Part shown: piece after piece, positions 1 to 6,925 of the stretch
Position numbering within the stretch: position 1 is the stretch's first letter
How the letters are laid out: every line of letters begins with the position of its first letter
NCBI GenBank assembly: GCA_965365465.1
Contig: CBDUBU010000144.1
Location: 1-9,687, forward strand
DNA: 9,687 nucleotides
Direction of reading: 5' to 3'
DNA from: CBDUBU01 sp965365465
Lineage (GTDB): Bacteria; Bacteroidota; Rhodothermia; Rhodothermales; DASSAV01
Translations under genes and position numbers: made by a program
Notes under the pieces: model-generated
The model's input: the letters and a program-made list of their open reading frames with translations, nothing else
Databases searched by the model: none
Told to the model about the DNA's origin: nothing

Positions 1-508
1 CTCCAGACACGTCCGGCGCCGGAATCAATTCGATATCGCTGGGCCGAACCGTCTGGAACCCGGCCGTTACACCAGCCACTCCTGCCCCTTCACGCTCCGA
101 CTCCACAACCACCTCGTCCAGTTCAGTCTGATCGGGACGCAATGTTATGTTGAGGGTCTGTAATTCGCCCGGCGTGAATGCAAGGGTATCGGTGTAGGTG
201 TCATATCCGATGAAGGTGGCTCTCAGCAAGTACTCGCCGGGAGGAATGCGCGTCACTGCAAAGATTCCATCAGGATCGGAAGCCCCTCCAAGAAGCGTCC
301 CGCCGTCATCGGTAAGGATTACGTTCACCCCCTGAAGCGCCTGCCCGTCTGACGCATCCCGGACGAACCCTCGCAAATTCGCATTCTGAGCAAAAGCCGG
401 AGCTGCCACGAAAAAGGCTAGCAACATGGCAATGCCTGCACGGTAACTGCTTGAACGGTCATTGGTCAGACTCGTTGCCGGAGCAAAGAAGCAAGAAGGA
501 CGACACAT
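1..508 (-). CDS. TonB-dependent receptor, N-terminal part (cut by window edge)
   Basis: This is the first ~169 residues of an outer-membrane TonB-dependent receptor; the rest lies left of the window. Reading back from the edge, the frame is open to an ATG at 506-508. A signal peptide follows (a long polar n-region, then a hydrophobic stretch ending AAPAFA before Q41). Residues ~44-127 form a carboxypeptidase-like regulatory (beta-sandwich) domain, with the typical G-V-N-V, D-G-x-F, P-P-G-x-Y and A-T-F-I-G-Y positions. The family's plug-start segment TELDEVVVES follows at ~128-137. The domain aligns without gaps to that of the receptor at 1550-3811, about 35 identities in 92 positions by my count. 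No Shine-Dalgarno sequence precedes the ATG, and the internal ATG at 424-426 would leave no n-region, so the outer start is preferred. The gene lies 181 bp downstream of the DUF4249 gene in the same direction. The substrate is unknown. Confidence 0.85.
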   Translation of the reverse strand, partial: MCRPSCFFAPATSLTNDRSSSYRAGIAMLLAFFVAAPAFAQNANLRGFVRDASDGQALQGVNVILTDDGGTLLGGASDPDGIFAVTRIPPGEYLLRATFIGYDTYTDTLAFTPGELQTLNITLRPDQTELDEVVVESEREGAGVAGVTAGFQTVRPSDIELIPAPDVSG

Positions 509-689
509 AACACGAACTACGGTGCGCCGGACACAGGAGGAAATTATCGTATGATAGCTCACTATGGCGAGGTTTGCTTTTTCTGAAGCCTCCGCTGTCC
601 ATTCCGGTGCGGAGCGCAAAAAGGAAAAAGAATATTACGGAGAGAAGGGATCAGGAAAAAGGGATGCCCTCGTTTTCTACCTGAGCCTG

Positions 690-1553
690 TTACTCGGACG
701 AATAGGCATAGCCGAGGCGAACGACCGAGGCAGAATCCAGTGACCACGGAAGGTAATACTGTCCGACGGCGCCGAAGAAGCCGAATCCGTTCTCAATGTT
801 ATCCGGGCGTTCCAGGGTTCTCCATTCACGACTCAGCAATTCCACCTGAAGTCCCAGTTCCAGCAAGACTACTGTGGAGTCACTCAGATCACGACGAAGC
901 TCTCCCAGGTTCGCCATCCTGTCTTGGGAGAGCGGCGCAATCAGTTGCCATCCCTCCTCAACCCGTCTTCCACTCCCGGACAGCGTACGAATGAGATCGA
1001 CCGGCCTCTCGCTGTCGGGTTCTCTCAGCCTGTATCGAATCGATATAGCGCGAGGAGGATCCTGCACCCCGGCCAGGGTGACGATCTGCACCAGCGCACT
1101 ACCCGTTCCCTGAACCGGAGAAGATGCCAGATCCGGAACTGGAGGAATCACTGTTGTAGCAGATGTCCGCGCAGGCTGAGATCCACTATCATGTACATCG
1201 AGCCGGTATTGCTCCCCTTGTTGAACACGCAGGGGGGCGTAATAAAGAAGATCCCTGGCCCCGTTGTCCAGGCGCACCATGGAATCCCGGAAAACAGTGC
1301 GTTCCGCTGTGTTGAGCGCGGTTAACGTAAGAGTAGCATTTACCGAATCCGCAGCGCGGAGATAGCTCTCTCGCAGCGCACTCACGCGCACGTACTGCGT
1401 ATCTTGCGCCGTATCCAGATACCCTGAAACCGAATACAGGGAAGCAACATCCGGCGCAAGCGGCTGCACAGAGTTGTCGCAGGCTGTTGCGGCTAGTAAT
1501 AACGTGAGAAACAGCGGCAGAATAAAGAAACTGAACAACTTCCCTCCCATCAT
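690..1553 (-). CDS. DUF4249-like outer-membrane lipoprotein
   Basis: A 287-residue predicted lipoprotein. It has a short charged start, a hydrophobic segment (~6-24) and a lipobox-like A-T-A-C with the acylated Cys at 25. The remainder reads as a beta-rich surface protein, with a GFGFFGAVGQYYLPW segment near the C-terminus (around residue 257 onward) like the closing motif of DUF4249 proteins. DUF4249 genes in Bacteroidota usually lie directly after a TonB-dependent receptor gene, and are thought to form a surface partner of the receptor analogous to SusD; the family's ligands are unknown. Here the start overlaps the receptor stop by ATGA, which implies translational coupling. Two ATGs are adjacent (1551-1553 and 1548-1550). 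The upstream GAGG is 4 nt from the first and 7 nt from the second, so the second may be the one used, losing only one residue. The family call rests on context and the C-terminal motif, not on a search. Confidence 0.75.
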   Translation of the reverse strand: MMGGKLFSFFILPLFLTLLLAATACDNSVQPLAPDVASLYSVSGYLDTAQDTQYVRVSALRESYLRAADSVNATLTLTALNTAERTVFRDSMVRLDNGARDLLYYAPLRVQQGEQYRLDVHDSGSQPARTSATTVIPPVPDLASSPVQGTGSALVQIVTLAGVQDPPRAISIRYRLREPDSERPVDLIRTLSGSGRRVEEGWQLIAPLSQDRMANLGELRRDLSDSTVVLLELGLQVELLSREWRTLERPDNIENGFGFFGAVGQYYLPWSLDSASVVRLGYAYSSE

Positions 1554-3811
1554 CGCACCTCAACGTTTAACCCGAGAGAGGGGATAAAAGGAAGTTGATC
1601 GACACGACGCGCTGAGATCAAATCATAATCGAAAATATTGGAACGGTCGTAAGCGTTTATGGCGGACAATTGAAGCACGACGTTTACTCGGCGATAGGTA
1701 AACCTGCGTTCCAGTGACAGATCCAGCCGGTGGTATGCAGGCAATCGCGCGCCGTAAGGTTCCGCATACAGAACGGACGTGTTGCCCGGAAGCGTCCGGA
1801 ATCCGGGATCAGGACTGGAAATGGGTACGAAATCATAAAATCCCCTTGCCTGCGTAAATGGAAGTCCTGATCCAAATTGCCATCGCATACTCACAGCATA
1901 AGGCCCTCGACGGACGTGAAACAGGGCGTTCACCTGATGCCGCCGGTCATGGGGAGGATGGTAGCGCCCCGAGATCGCGTTAAGGTCAGGCGCTGTCGCT
2001 GCAGCTTCGTCCGGCTCATAGGTCACTCCGGCGAGGCCATAGGTGATGTTTCCATAAAAAGATGCCCTTACGACTTCCAGCGTCACATCAATGCCGCGTG
2101 CATATCCATCAGCAGCCTGAAGATCGCCGTTCAGTTCGGTGATGGGGCCATACTGCGCGGCTGTCATGTTCGAGAGGCGTTTCAGGTACGCCTCTGTGGA
2201 AATCATTATGCCGGGGTAGACATGGCTCTGCCATCCCACGATATGATGCGTCGCTACCGGGACATCCCGGTAAGCGGGAGACGGCAGCCAGACGACAAAT
2301 GCATCTGTTACGTCCCGAACGTTGTAGAGTCCTACGGTTTGCTGATGGTAGATTCCCCAGGCCGCCGAGAAAGAATGCCTTCCCTGACGCCCTCCCGGTC
2401 TCCATATGCCCCGCAGCCTGGGTTCAAATGTGAACTGCCCGCGACTGGGAAAGGAATGTAGGCGCAACCCCGGCTCGATGCGTAGCCCTGGACTCAGATC
2501 GGCTGCCGTATCGAGATAAATACCACCTTCCGTAACCGACTCTGCCTGACCGCCGCCAGAGCTCCCGACGTTGTACTCATACCGACTGCTTCTTGCAAAC
2601 AACCCTATGTTTGCCTCTCCCGAGCCAAGCAAATAGGTAAACTTCGCTTCGCCTCCCATGCTCTCCACAGCTGCTGTCCGCGTCTGCGCGTTAAGAGGCT
2701 CGTATTTGCTTTCCAGCCCTGAAACAAAAAAACTGATTTCCGCAAGGACAGCCGCCTCCTGTGGCAGGTATGTGTAGCGTCCCCCGTATGCCTTGTTTCG
2801 CCAGGAAATCTGGCTTTCCGACTCATCCGTATTGGCTACGTTGCCCGCATCGAAAGTGCGCAATGCGGAAAGCGACAGGTTGCTGGTCTGGTTCAGAAAG
2901 GCGTGAAGCTTCAGAAAGCGATCCCCAAATCGATAAGGCAGCCGTGTCCCCAGCAATTCAGGGGATACACGTTCGATGACGGATTCGCGTATCGACCCAA
3001 GTATCGAAACGCGATCCGGCACGAACGGCGCCTCCACTTGAACCGAACCAAGAAAAGGCGCCAGTGAAACGCCGCCAGCCAGCCGCCGCTTGTCGCCGTT
3101 GCGTGTAGCCACGTCGATTACCGATGACATACGCCCCCCGTAGCGGGCGCCAAAGCCTCCTGTGTACACGTCTGCATAGGAAATGATGCTCTCCGGAAAT
3201 GCCGAATAGAAGCCGACGATATGGAACGGCTGGAACAACGGCATTCCATCGACCAGAACCAGATTCTGGGTAGGCGTTCCGCCTCGAACGAAAAGCTGTC
3301 CACCCCGATCTCCTGTCGTTACGACGCCAGGGAGTAAAAGGAGGTAGCCTGCCAGATCCGGAGAAAGGCCAGGGGAAGGAATACGCGCCAGCATCGAGGG
3401 ATCGACCGTAGAAAGGCCGGCAATCCGCTGACCGCCCCTGTGATGGGCTGCCTCTACAATGAGTTCGTTCAAAGCAGTCTCCTCTGGCTCCAATGCAATC
3501 GATACGTCGATTCTGCTTCCAAAGTCGACTATCAGCGAGTCTCGAAAGGGCGCATACCCGACAAACGTAGCAGTGAGCACGTACCGACCGGGCAACAGAT
3601 TGGAGAAAAGAAAGAACCCTGCTTCATCGGTGGGAGCACCTATCTGGTTTCCTTCTTCTCTATCAAGGACGACGTTTACACCCGGCATCGGCGCGCTGTC
3701 GGTCGCATCCAGCACACGGCCTTGCACCGCGCCCAACTGGGCCTGGGCTTCTATCGAAATCAAGGCAGTCAGCAGCAACCAGAATAGAATCTGACAACAT
3801 GAACCCTTCAT
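1550..3811 (-). CDS. TonB-dependent receptor with carboxypeptidase-like regulatory domain
   Basis: A complete 753-residue outer-membrane receptor that would import an unknown substrate using energy passed by TonB-ExbB-ExbD. The ATG at 3809-3811 gives a standard signal peptide (MKGSCC, hydrophobic core, cleavage about AQA|Q at residue 24). A carboxypeptidase-like regulatory domain covers ~26-109 and the plug ~115-236, with the family hallmarks LLLLPGV, LFVRGG, LVDGMPLF and GGFGARYGGRMSSVIDV. A 22-strand-type barrel fills the rest and ends in PSLGLNVEVR, a typical final strand. An ATG 14 codons upstream (3851-3853) and a TTG at 3926-3928 keep the frame open, but they give odd, overlong leaders and crowd the divergent gene at 3955. 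No Shine-Dalgarno sequence is visible at any of these. The DUF4249 gene starts within the stop codon, so the two are made together. At ~750 residues it is shorter than SusC proteins of polysaccharide loci (~1000), in line with receptors paired with DUF4249. Confidence 0.92.
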   Translation of the reverse strand: MKGSCCQILFWLLLTALISIEAQAQLGAVQGRVLDATDSAPMPGVNVVLDREEGNQIGAPTDEAGFFLFSNLLPGRYVLTATFVGYAPFRDSLIVDFGSRIDVSIALEPEETALNELIVEAAHHRGGQRIAGLSTVDPSMLARIPSPGLSPDLAGYLLLLPGVVTTGDRGGQLFVRGGTPTQNLVLVDGMPLFQPFHIVGFYSAFPESIISYADVYTGGFGARYGGRMSSVIDVATRNGDKRRLAGGVSLAPFLGSVQVEAPFVPDRVSILGSIRESVIERVSPELLGTRLPYRFGDRFLKLHAFLNQTSNLSLSALRTFDAGNVANTDESESQISWRNKAYGGRYTYLPQEAAVLAEISFFVSGLESKYEPLNAQTRTAAVESMGGEAKFTYLLGSGEANIGLFARSSRYEYNVGSSGGGQAESVTEGGIYLDTAADLSPGLRIEPGLRLHSFPSRGQFTFEPRLRGIWRPGGRQGRHSFSAAWGIYHQQTVGLYNVRDVTDAFVVWLPSPAYRDVPVATHHIVGWQSHVYPGIMISTEAYLKRLSNMTAAQYGPITELNGDLQAADGYARGIDVTLEVVRASFYGNITYGLAGVTYEPDEAAATAPDLNAISGRYHPPHDRRHQVNALFHVRRGPYAVSMRWQFGSGLPFTQARGFYDFVPISSPDPGFRTLPGNTSVLYAEPYGARLPAYHRLDLSLERRFTYRRVNVVLQLSAINAYDRSNIFDYDLISARRVDQLPFIPSLGLNVEVR
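1556..1561 (-). promoter_or_regulatory. Shine-Dalgarno-like GAGGTG before the DUF4249 start
   Basis: The minus strand reads GAGGTG inside the last codons of the receptor gene, 4 nt (counted from GAGG) before the first ATG and 7 nt before the second. It is the only clear ribosome-binding-like sequence found in front of a gene here. It fits reinitiation or coupling at the ATGA overlap and slightly favours the second ATG. Confidence 0.4.
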
Positions 3812-3954
3812 GGCAATACTGCGCTTCAAGCCGAGGCATACCCGCTGCCGCATCTTCGGATTGACCAAAAATGCACCAGAGGTCGGGAACCGGATGCTTC
3901 TCCCCGTATTGGACGTGGGTGACGCCAAAAGACGCTCCGTAACCGGAAAAATAA

Positions 3955-4200
3955 ATGCGTAAACGCCGTGGCCTGCGCTGGATTGTACTGATCGCGGTGA
4001 CTCTGTTCTTCGGGTTCGCCATTGCCGACTCTATGGGAGTCTTCAACACCTTGCCCTATACGGAGATTCCGCACGGCAACCACGTACACTATGTCCCGAA
4101 AGACCGTGATCCCAACGTGTCTGTGGGACAGTTTCCAACCCGCGCGCCAGGGCCGGGAGAACGCATCACACCGCAAGGACAGATCGTTCCGGCAAATTAG
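3955..4200 (+). CDS. Small membrane-anchored protein with an HxxHxH motif
   Basis: An 81-residue protein that I do not recognise by name. A basic start (MRKRRGLRW) is followed by one hydrophobic helix (~10-24), so it is either an N-in membrane anchor or an uncleaved signal; no lipobox Cys is present. The rest is polar and rich in Pro and Gly. Residues 40-45 are H-G-N-H-V-H followed by YVPKD, an HxxHxH arrangement like the metal-binding repeats of streptococcal histidine-triad (Pht) proteins, although nothing else suggests relationship to them. The tail contains PTRAPGPGERITPQG. The ATG is preceded by an A-rich stretch (GGAAAAATAA), as is common before Bacteroidota starts. It is the only plus-strand gene here, divergent from the TonB receptor (143 bp) and convergent with the acetyltransferase gene (9 bp between stops). 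Its sharp motif, membrane segment and non-overlap with neighbours make it more likely real than a chance frame. Confidence 0.75.
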   Translation: MRKRRGLRWIVLIAVTLFFGFAIADSMGVFNTLPYTEIPHGNHVHYVPKDRDPNVSVGQFPTRAPGPGERITPQGQIVPAN

Positions 4201-4219
4201 CGCCTGTCGTCACGGGCGC
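4200..4219. terminator. Hairpin between convergent genes (possible two-way terminator)
   Basis: An 8-bp stem, GCGCCTGT with ACGGGCGC, closes a CGTC tetraloop. It includes one G-T pair on the plus strand, which becomes an A-C mismatch in the minus-strand RNA. It begins on the last base of the small plus-strand gene's stop codon and covers the end of the acetyltransferase gene. On the minus side it is followed by TAATTT, and on the plus side by no T-run, so termination would be weak and better for the minus-strand transcript. Confidence 0.4.
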
Positions 4220-4737
4220 CCCACACGAAGCAGGTCATCACCGGCCAGGCGCATCACGGTCCATTCGTCCATCGGACGTGCGCCGAGCTTGCGGTAAAAG
4301 CTGATGGCCGGCTCGTTCCAGTCCAGCACGCTCCATTCCAGCCTGCCACACTTGCGCTCGACTGCCGTTTCAGCTACCCGCTTGAACAAGGCATAGCCAG
4401 CGCCCTGTCCCCGAAATGCCGGTTGGACATACAGGTCTTCCAGATAAATACCCCACCGCGTCAGAAACGTGGAGTAGTTGTAGAAAAAAAGCGCAAATCC
4501 GACGGCCCTTTTATCCCCTGTCTCCGCAATCAGCGCTTCACATCGTGGATACCCGGTCGCACTCAGATGAATGCGCAGCATATCCGCATCGGGCGCCGCT
4601 TCGTGCGTCAGCCGCTCATAGGCGGCCAGTTCGAGAATCAAAGCTGCCATCGCCTCTGCGTCTGCGGGAACGGCAGGTCGAATGCGAATCGTAGTTTTGA
4701 CTTCTGATTCCAGGCCGCTATGTATTTGATCGTGCAT
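4210..4737 (-). CDS. GNAT acetyltransferase, spermidine/spermine N-acetyltransferase (SSAT)-like
   Basis: A 175-residue cytosolic GNAT-fold enzyme that would move an acetyl group from acetyl-CoA to an amine. A beta-strand start (IRIRPAVPADA) leads to a helix with LILELAAYE, a GFALFFYNYSTF strand region and a YLEDLYVQP strand. The acetyl-CoA loop R-G-Q-G-A-G lies at ~109-114, and WNEPAISFYRKLGA holds a Tyr (~148) in the position of the SSAT general acid. The YLED, RGxGxG and WNEPxIxFY set is that of the diamine/polyamine N-acetyltransferase group; related bacterial proteins also act on amino acids or analogues, so the substrate is not settled. The frame extends to a TTG at 4762-4764 inside the peptidase gene, but the ATG at 4735-4737 is preferred: it is 10 bp after the peptidase stop and fits the domain start. 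The close spacing suggests cotranscription with the peptidase. Confidence 0.85.
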   Translation of the reverse strand: MHDQIHSGLESEVKTTIRIRPAVPADAEAMAALILELAAYERLTHEAAPDADMLRIHLSATGYPRCEALIAETGDKRAVGFALFFYNYSTFLTRWGIYLEDLYVQPAFRGQGAGYALFKRVAETAVERKCGRLEWSVLDWNEPAISFYRKLGARPMDEWTVMRLAGDDLLRVGRP

Positions 4738-4747
4738 TGCGCTTGTT

Positions 4748-6856
4748 TCAGAAGGCCGGCACAACGGTCACAGGCATGAATGTGGAACGGCCCTTATTCA
4801 AAAGCCGAATCATATACATCCCTGCCGGAAGCCCATCTGTGCTGAAGCCGAGATCATAGCGTCCAGCCGGGGTTTGTTCATCGTAGAGCACCCGGACCCG
4901 GCGCCCGAGTATGTCAAAAAGCTCCAGACGAATGCTTTCGGCTTCAGCTACGCCAAAATCTATCTGAAAATGATTGCGCACCGGGTTGGGATATACCGAG
5001 ACTATGCCTGTGTAAGCAGGAACGTCCGGAGGACTGTCCGCCTTCACCGTCTCGACCTGCTGGTTTCGCAACAGATTCATGTCCGGATCAAATACGACGG
5101 CCTCCGGCAGACTGCCTACATTGAAGGTGTACGACTGACGGCGCTGGTCATTTATAACACGAAATCCCTCCACGCCGTTCGCCGTCTCTACGGCGAACGT
5201 GACAGGCATTTTGAACACGTCCACGTTTGAAAACGGCTGCTGCACCTGTAAAAGTTCAACCGTCACTTCATAACCGGACGCCGAGGGTTCCATGCCCCAG
5301 TTCACCTGATAGATGGGATGCCCGGTTCCTTCCATCACCCACTGGTTGAAGAAAGCTTCGAGATCCATGCCTGAAACGGTTTCCGCCACGCGCTTGAAGC
5401 TCGCTGTCGTCGCTGTGCCGTACCGAAGCGAGTCGCTTGCGGCATAGCTATGCAGGATCTGCCGGAACACTCTGTCGCCCACTACACCGCGAAGCATATG
5501 CAATACCATGCCGCCTTTTGCATACACCCTGCTTCCGTCAAAAAGGTTGTTTACCTGGGCGGTGTCCTGAACGACCAGCGTGCCTGTGGCATTGCGAGCG
5601 CGATTCATATAGATCTGCAAGACCGCCTCAAACTGATCCGGGTAGAGAGAGGCGCGGGTATCCCAGTATAGAAGCTCCGAATAGGTAGCAAAGCCTTCGT
5701 TCAGCCAGAGATGAGGCCAGTAACGTAATGTTATGAGATCTCCGAACCATTGATGCGCCAGTTCGTGCGCGATGAGGGACACGGAGTTTCCTCCCATGGA
5801 GGTCATGGTTTGATGCTCCATGCCGCCTCCCCACGTGAACTGCGCGTGCCCGTATTTTTCTTCCGAGAACGGATATGCACCAAACCAGTATTCAAAGACG
5901 GGCAGCACATCGACGACGCGCTTCCACCCGCGATAAGGGTCGGCAGGATTGCTGCCTTCAAACATGTTCGACCCGCGATACGCATAATGCAGCACCGGCA
6001 TCTCCAGCGATCCCAGTTCCGCAGCGAGGGTATCGGGGCGCACATAGCGCTGCTCGTTTACCTCATAAATGCCTGCTGCAATGGACACCAGATACGTGGA
6101 GATGGGATAGCGGGAAAACCAGTCGTACGTCAGGGTCCCATCCGAATTTTCAACTACGGCCTGGAGCAACCCCTGGGATCCCACGCGCATCGGACTCGGT
6201 ACGGTGACGGTGACGCGGACAGAGTCAGCCTTGTCGGCGGGATGATCTTTGGAAGGCCACCAAGACCGCGCCCCGTAAGGCTCGCTCAAGGTCCAGACGA
6301 TAGGCTCGCCATTGCTGTTCGCGCCAATCTCAAAGACCGTGTCAAACCCCACGCCCAGCGGCAAGCCGTGATAAAACACATCGACTGCTACGTTTTCGCC
6401 AACACCGGCAACCGAAGGCAAGTCGATGCGCAGCAAATCATCAGCGTGCGAGAAGCCCAGAACCGTTCCGGCTGTAGTCCGGACGGAATCTACCGTGATT
6501 CCTCCCTGGAGTCCCCTTTCACTCAACAGGTCCAGCGCCAGCGCCTCCATAGGCTCAGTAACGACGCGTCCCTCAACCCGCGTCCAGCCCTGCACACCTC
6601 GCGGGGCAAGTTGAACCTCCAGATTCAAATGATAAAATGTTGCATCGAAATTGTCACTCGCTCCAGAGTTTCGCTTTCCAGCCCGATTCAGAAAAACGCC
6701 TTTCCCATCATGAAACTGCTTTGCAGTAAGGCGCAGTTCTGAAACGTCCTGATCCACACTCCGCCCGGCTTTTTGCTGCCCCAGGACAGAAGACACAGGA
6801 AAACCTGCGCTCAAAAGGCCGGCAAGCAGCAACAGAACGTTTATCTTGACAGACAT
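4748..6856 (-). CDS. Secreted M1-family zinc metallopeptidase with T9SS sorting domain
   Basis: A 702-residue aminopeptidase-like enzyme, exported by Sec and then by the type IX system to the surface or medium, where it would trim peptides. A signal peptide (MSVKIN, hydrophobic core, about VLG|QQ) is followed by the M1 N-terminal beta domain. The thermolysin-like catalytic domain has GGGMEH at ~343-348 (the place of the GAMEN exopeptidase motif) and HELAH at 364-368 with E387 18 residues after the second His, giving the zinc site HExxHx18E. The presumed transition-state Tyr is in RVYAKGG at ~445. Residues ~620-699 form a T9SS type A sorting domain with VYPNP, a central ELFDILGRRV and LPAGMYMIRL. 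The frame runs up to a TTG at 6917-6919, but the ATG at 6854-6856 gives a standard signal peptide. It lacks the large helical C-terminal domain of classic M1 enzymes, as many bacterial secreted forms do. Confidence 0.93.
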   Translation of the reverse strand: MSVKINVLLLLAGLLSAGFPVSSVLGQQKAGRSVDQDVSELRLTAKQFHDGKGVFLNRAGKRNSGASDNFDATFYHLNLEVQLAPRGVQGWTRVEGRVVTEPMEALALDLLSERGLQGGITVDSVRTTAGTVLGFSHADDLLRIDLPSVAGVGENVAVDVFYHGLPLGVGFDTVFEIGANSNGEPIVWTLSEPYGARSWWPSKDHPADKADSVRVTVTVPSPMRVGSQGLLQAVVENSDGTLTYDWFSRYPISTYLVSIAAGIYEVNEQRYVRPDTLAAELGSLEMPVLHYAYRGSNMFEGSNPADPYRGWKRVVDVLPVFEYWFGAYPFSEEKYGHAQFTWGGGMEHQTMTSMGGNSVSLIAHELAHQWFGDLITLRYWPHLWLNEGFATYSELLYWDTRASLYPDQFEAVLQIYMNRARNATGTLVVQDTAQVNNLFDGSRVYAKGGMVLHMLRGVVGDRVFRQILHSYAASDSLRYGTATTASFKRVAETVSGMDLEAFFNQWVMEGTGHPIYQVNWGMEPSASGYEVTVELLQVQQPFSNVDVFKMPVTFAVETANGVEGFRVINDQRRQSYTFNVGSLPEAVVFDPDMNLLRNQQVETVKADSPPDVPAYTGIVSVYPNPVRNHFQIDFGVAEAESIRLELFDILGRRVRVLYDEQTPAGRYDLGFSTDGLPAGMYMIRLLNKGRSTFMPVTVVPAF

Positions 6857-6925
6857 CGGCAGCACACATCTGAGAAAGGTTTCGGAGCCGTCCGGCCAAA
6901 CGAACGGGATCTCCGGCAACAGGAC

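Noticed and set aside
590..614. Inverted repeat CTCCGC/GCGGAG in the leader of the second receptor
   Set aside because: Six base pairs with a 13-base loop and no T-run; could easily be chance.
655..670. Possible terminator between the DUF4249 and second receptor genes
   Set aside because: In the minus strand AGGG-CAT-CCCT followed by a T-run is suggestive, but a 4-bp stem with a 3-base loop is too weak to call.
924..1325. Open frame of 133 codons on the plus strand
   Set aside because: Antisense to the DUF4249-like gene, low-information translation, no support.
3854..3954. Promoter candidates between the divergent receptor and small gene
   Set aside because: TTTTGG and TTGACC boxes are present, but no matching -10 or TAnnTTTG box sits at an acceptable distance.
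5824..5841. GGGMEH replacing the GAMEN motif as a sign of a defective peptidase
   Set aside because: Many secreted bacterial M1-family members carry GGMEH at this place, and the zinc ligands and the presumed catalytic Tyr are intact.
5750..6742. Long open frame (330 codons) on the plus strand
   Set aside because: It lies wholly antisense to the M1 peptidase, whose catalytic motifs are intact. The translation is rich in Arg and His with no domain pattern, typical of a shadow frame in GC-rich DNA.
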